Below the pieces are notes generated by a model that was not told the DNA's origin, searched no databases, and saw only the letters and a program-made list of their open reading frames with translations. From the NCBI GenBank assembly GCA_913009475.1, contig CAJVYJ010000083.1, forward strand, positions 1 through 7,600: a stretch of DNA of 7,600 nt, written 5' to 3'. How positions within the stretch are numbered: the stretch's first letter is position 1; each line of letters begins with the position of its first letter. The DNA is from an uncultured Actinomycetes bacterium. GTDB lineage: Bacteria; Actinomycetota; Aquicultoria; CAJVYJ01. Positions 5,039-7,600 of the stretch are shown piece after piece. Made by a program: the position numbers and the translations under genes.

Positions 5039-6062
5039 TAGGATATTTTTACTACGGCAATCAAGAAGATATATTGTTGCTATTGCCGTCTGGTTTGTTT
5101 TACTTACAATAAGTTCGCCGGGTTTAGCAGCAAAAACCCCTGCCGTGGTCTCACCGTCGGAAGCACTTTCTGAAAGCATGATCGTTACTCCAACTAAAGT
5201 TGAGGAGATAATTCGCCCCGGTCAAGAAAGTTCGGTTTCCGTCGAGATTACTAATGATAGCTCGCAAGAACTCAAGATAACCTTTTCAGCTTGGGATTTT
5301 GCCAGAGATAATAAGGGAGGGATATATCGCATATCTGAAAAAGATGCTTCAAGGTTTAGGGGGGCCGCTAAGTGGTTGAGCTATCCGGCAAGGCCCATAA
5401 CGCTTAAGGCTAGAGAAAAGAGAAAGGTTAATATTAATATCAAAGCTCCTACGGATTCAAGCCCCGGTTCTCATGCAACCTATCTTCGGGTTCTAGGAAC
5501 GCCGCCCAAAGACAGTAGCGGAAATATCACGGTTCGATATGCTATAAACGCGTTATTTTTACCGATAGTACTGGAAAAAACTCACGGACGGATACCTACC
5601 CTCAAAACAACTATTCGCTTAAAGAAATTTTCATCTAATGGGTATTTTCACACTATACTACCGTTTAATCTAACCGCAATGGTTCGTAATGAAGGAAATA
5701 TTCACCAAAATTTTGACGGTAAAATAGAAGTATGGCAGGGCAAAGTTAAATTGTCGAGCATGCCGCTTAAGCAAACCCTGCTGCCCGAACAGAACGCCTC
5801 AATGGTCGCTCCCGTCAAGGAGATTCCTTATTTTGGCAAATTTAGAGCCAAGTTTATCGGTGTCGCCTTTTTGGCAAAGAGTTATAAAAAACAAGCGATT
5901 ACTGGTCAAATAACTTTTTGGTACGTACCCCGCACTTTGCTTTACTCGGTTGCCGGAGTAATATTTTTTATTATCTCTCTAGGTATATGGTTACTGAGAA
6001 AATTTCTGCGAGCAAGACGGGCACAGAAAAAAGATATTCCAAAACCGGATCAAGATTTATAA
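5019..6062 (+). CDS. Membrane-anchored Ig-like protein resembling WxL-interacting (DUF916/DUF3324) or PapD-like proteins
   Basis: Up to 347 residues. The N-terminus has a basic region (RQSRRY), a hydrophobic core and a GLAA|K type cleavage site near residue 38. Residues about 53-160 form an Ig-like domain: VTPTKVEEIIRPGQESS, then VEITNDSSQELKITFSAWDF, AAKWLSYP and a PGSHATYLRVLG strand. This is the pattern of PapD-type and DUF916 domains. Residues about 190-295 make a second beta domain, a membrane helix spans about 305-327, and a basic tail RKFLRARRAQKK follows. Signal peptide, two beta domains, one C-terminal helix and basic cytoplasmic tail at about 350 residues is the architecture of WxL-interacting proteins of Gram-positive bacteria. 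It probably holds or escorts the secreted proteins encoded just upstream. The TTG start at 5019 overlaps the previous gene by 20 bases; TTG at 5028 is an alternative. Translational coupling is likely. Confidence 0.75.
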   Translation: MKRLLFNRIFLLRQSRRYIVAIAVWFVLLTISSPGLAAKTPAVVSPSEALSESMIVTPTKVEEIIRPGQESSVSVEITNDSSQELKITFSAWDFARDNKGGIYRISEKDASRFRGAAKWLSYPARPITLKAREKRKVNINIKAPTDSSPGSHATYLRVLGTPPKDSSGNITVRYAINALFLPIVLEKTHGRIPTLKTTIRLKKFSSNGYFHTILPFNLTAMVRNEGNIHQNFDGKIEVWQGKVKLSSMPLKQTLLPEQNASMVAPVKEIPYFGKFRAKFIGVAFLAKSYKKQAITGQITFWYVPRTLLYSVAGVIFFIISLGIWLLRKFLRARRAQKKDIPKPDQDL

Positions 6063-6464
6063 AATATCTGACAAACATCATTGCTACCGTTGGAAATAAT
6101 GCACCGCCAGAATTGCCGCAGCTAAGCACCTACGTGTTTATAAAAACCTCTATAAGCCCAACACCTTCCGACTCAGTTGGATTAACATCCACTTTAGGTT
6201 AAATATGATAGCGCGACACGCTTACTTTACCGCACATCCAACCAATCCACATTTACCGCATAGTCTAAATGCAGAGGATTACCCATTTAGTCAGCAAAAA
6301 AGAATGCCATTGAGAATTATAACTGATCGGTCGATTATAGATAAGTACGACGCTATCAATAAATATAAAATACCAAACAATCGTTAACTTATTGAATATA
6401 GCGTTTATATCTTTATAATAAACAAAGTCAATTATTTACTTAAGCCAAAGAGATAGGGTCATCA
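6063..6464. other. Intergenic region of about 400 bases, one weak small ORF
   Basis: I see no convincing gene. A 60-codon frame (6205-6387, ATG after AGG at seven bases) encodes a His-, Pro- and Asn-containing peptide with no signal, motif or family I recognise; I rate it below 0.2 as a gene. A second frame running past the end of the upstream gene to 6202 is an out-of-frame continuation. No T-run hairpin was found to end the upstream operon; the only arm pair noted is CCAAC (6158-6162) with GTTGG (6176-6180), without a T-run. The region could hold a degenerate gene or an unrecognised RNA. A promoter candidate lies near its right end. Confidence 0.5.
6392..6419 (+). promoter_or_regulatory. 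Candidate sigma70-type promoter for the GT-C-like membrane protein gene
   Basis: TTGAAT (6392-6397) and a perfect TATAAT (6414-6419) are separated by 16 bases. The predicted start is at about 6427, some 38 bases before the TTG start at 6465. Local AT-richness lowers confidence. Confidence 0.5.
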
Positions 6465-7426
6465 TTGCTCGAACAAACAAAAATTAAAATTTTAAAAGTA
6501 TTAAACATTCTGGCTTATCCGCTGGCCGGCGCCGCTCTGCTGGCACTGACCATCTACCTTTACCCGTCATATTTAACGCACGCCTGGCCCAGTGGCTTTG
6601 ATACCTTCGGCCATTTGGGGCCGATTGAATTCTATACCCAAATGTTAGCTAAACATCATACTTTTGTCGATTGGTTCGACCAGTAGTATACCGGATACCA
6701 GCCCTTACTTAACTACCCACAACTGGTCTATGTCGTGCCGGTAATCCTCCGTCTTTTAGGTATGAGTTTAAACCATGTCGCCAGATATAGCGTATTGGCC
6801 GCTATCTGGCTCTCGGCCTTTTCCGGTTATTTATTGGGAATAGCTATTTTACTGCCTAATAAAAATATCAAGTCAAAACTTATAGCGCTGGTACCGGCAA
6901 TCATCTATATGAACACACCCGGCATTCTATCGTTGCAGCTGATAAAAGGTGAGTTCTCTGATTTCGGAGCGGCGGCACTCGCGCCCCTGCCGGCCATCGC
7001 TTTTGTGCTCTGGCTACGAACCCGAAAAACAAAGTACTTGGCTCTTTTTGCGATAGCTATTAGCATAGTCTTTTTTGTCCACGGACATATAGCAACGCCA
7101 TTGGCACTGGCTTTTTTTATCGGCGCTTGGCTTTTCGACTTTGTAGGTAAACATCAAAAAAGAAATAAAGGTCAGCCGGAGAAGTTAAAACCGCCATATG
7201 GCGGTTGGCGGGGTATCTTTATTGCTTTATTGATATTTGTCGGTCTGACCGCCATCTGGTGGCTGCCATATTTTATAGAGACACCGCTGATCGGCAGTCC
7301 GCAAATACGGGCTGCAATCAACACACCTGACTTGCTTATTCATCTTGTCACCAGAGGAGCTAAAGGTACTACTCAAGTCCGTTATCTGGGTATGGTCGCT
7401 TTACTAATAGCCGTGCTGGGACTGGC
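6465..7426 (+). pseudogene. GT-C-like polytopic membrane protein, in-frame amber stop, 3'-truncated by the contig end
   Basis: The TTG start at 6465 follows AGGG (6455-6458) at a six-base distance. The frame encodes a first membrane helix (residues about 12-33) and then an extracytoplasmic loop with SGFDTFGH (Asp46, His50), the Asp-containing first loop typical of GT-C glycosyltransferases. It meets TAG at codon 74 (6684-6686). The same frame then continues uninterrupted with YTGYQPLLNYPQLVYVV and several more helices to the adapter at 7427, about 246 further codons. The W-x(3-4)-Y-x-GYxPLxxYPxL region, split by the TAG, resembles the PTPS-related membrane domain family (PF10131) and YfhO- or PMT-like proteins, which are membrane glycosyltransferases or proteins of unknown polysaccharide role. 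No ribosome binding site precedes the later frame, so it is one interrupted gene, not two. The interruption may be a nonsense mutation, a base error, or amber readthrough. The C-terminal part is off the contig. Confidence 0.75.
6684..6686 (+). other. In-frame amber codon (TAG) inside the membrane protein gene
   Basis: Codon 74, between FDQ and YTGYQP, where relatives would be expected to have an aromatic residue; TGG (Trp) or TAT/TAC (Tyr) is one base change away. All six intact genes in this window stop with TAA or TGA first, and none relies on TAG. This is a small sample but leaves amber reassignment formally open. A point mutation or consensus error in this adapter-contaminated contig is the simplest explanation. 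Confidence 0.85.
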
Positions 7427-7492
7427 AGATCGGAAGAGCACACGTCTGAACTCCAGTCACACTGATATATCTCGTATGCCGTCTTCTGCTTG
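7427..7492 (+). other. Illumina TruSeq P7 index adapter (contamination)
   Basis: 7427-7460 is the TruSeq read-through adapter beginning AGATCGGAAGAGC, 7461-7468 is the index segment ACTGATAT, and 7469-7492 is the P7 end finishing in CTTCTGCTTG. The index equals the reverse complement of that at 85-92. Its translation creates the DRKSTRLNSSH peptide, a well-known contamination signature, at the end of the membrane protein frame. Confidence 0.99.
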
Positions 7493-7600
7493 AAAAAAAA
7501 AAAAATATAATTATTCTCATTTCTTTCTTCTTTTTCTCAAGTTCGTCTCCGTTCTCCTCTCTCCTTCTTTTCTCCTTCATTTTCTCTTCCTTTCTCCCTT
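7493..7600. other. Non-genomic poly-A and CT-rich tail
   Basis: Thirteen A (7493-7505) follow the adapter directly, then a C/T-dominated stretch with no coding or structural signal. This is what base calling produces after the end of an adapter-terminated fragment. It should be trimmed and not read as biology. Confidence 0.93.

Noticed and set aside
5918..6202. 94-codon frame overlapping the end of the Ig-like anchor gene
   Set aside because: Most of it is an out-of-frame shadow of the real gene, and the tail has no recognisable family. A frameshift extension is not supported, because the real frame ends properly after a membrane helix and basic tail.
6205..6387. 60-codon ORF in the intergenic gap
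   Set aside because: Weak ribosome binding site, no motif, and low-complexity composition; kept only as a remark in the intergenic entry.
6735..7426. Independent membrane-protein gene starting at GTG 6735
   Set aside because: It is in the same frame as 6465-6683, has no ribosome binding site, and lacks the N-terminal helix and Asp loop; it is the continuation of one interrupted gene.
61..7492. 66-bp perfect terminal inverted repeats, as if the window were a mobile element
   Set aside because: The repeats are Illumina TruSeq P7 adapter with index, flanked by poly-A/T noise; no transposase is present.

Overview
The window is one short assembled contig of about 7.3 kb (127-7426). It is bracketed on both sides by Illumina TruSeq P7 adapter with the same index and by homopolymer or low-complexity noise. 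Everything before 127 and after 7426 is artefact, so the first and last genes are truncated by the assembly and not by biology.

The insert suggests an anaerobic, respiring bacterium of moderate GC. It has c-type cytochromes with CXXCH heme motifs, strong AGGAGGTGA ribosome binding sites, Rho-independent terminators, and a membrane-anchored secreted protein resembling the WxL-interacting proteins of Gram-positive bacteria. A cytochrome-bearing monoderm (deep-branching Actinobacteriota or Firmicutes-like) from anoxic sediment or groundwater fits best, but this is inference; no marker gene is present.

Layout, all genes on the + strand. 127-1119 is the C-terminal part of a multiheme cytochrome c with two CXXCH motifs and a C-terminal beta-rich domain. 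1173-3026 is a complete CPA-type cation/proton antiporter with a degenerate RCK/TrkA-like C-terminal domain, closed by a strong hairpin terminator. 3268-3378 is a 36-residue microprotein made almost wholly of two SEC-C-like zinc-knuckle repeats, with its own regulatory region, ribosome binding site and terminator.

3753-6062 is the most interesting part. A secreted one-heme protein with a beta-rich domain (3753-4403) is followed by a terminator. Next come a heme-less secreted paralogue of that domain (4484-5038) and an overlapping membrane-anchored Ig-like protein (5019-6062). I read these as a possible surface-assembly cassette: an abundant heme subunit, a minor or basal subunit, and a chaperone-like anchor. 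The domain shared by the two subunits (LD[LF]G ... PYxExxNWSxF ... NWExVDLxxxLLWSDPxG) is one I cannot assign to a known family.

6063-6464 is mostly non-coding with a good promoter candidate. 6465-7426 is the start of a polytopic GT-C-like membrane protein, interrupted by an in-frame TAG at 6684 where relatives would be expected to carry an aromatic residue. It runs into the 3' adapter.
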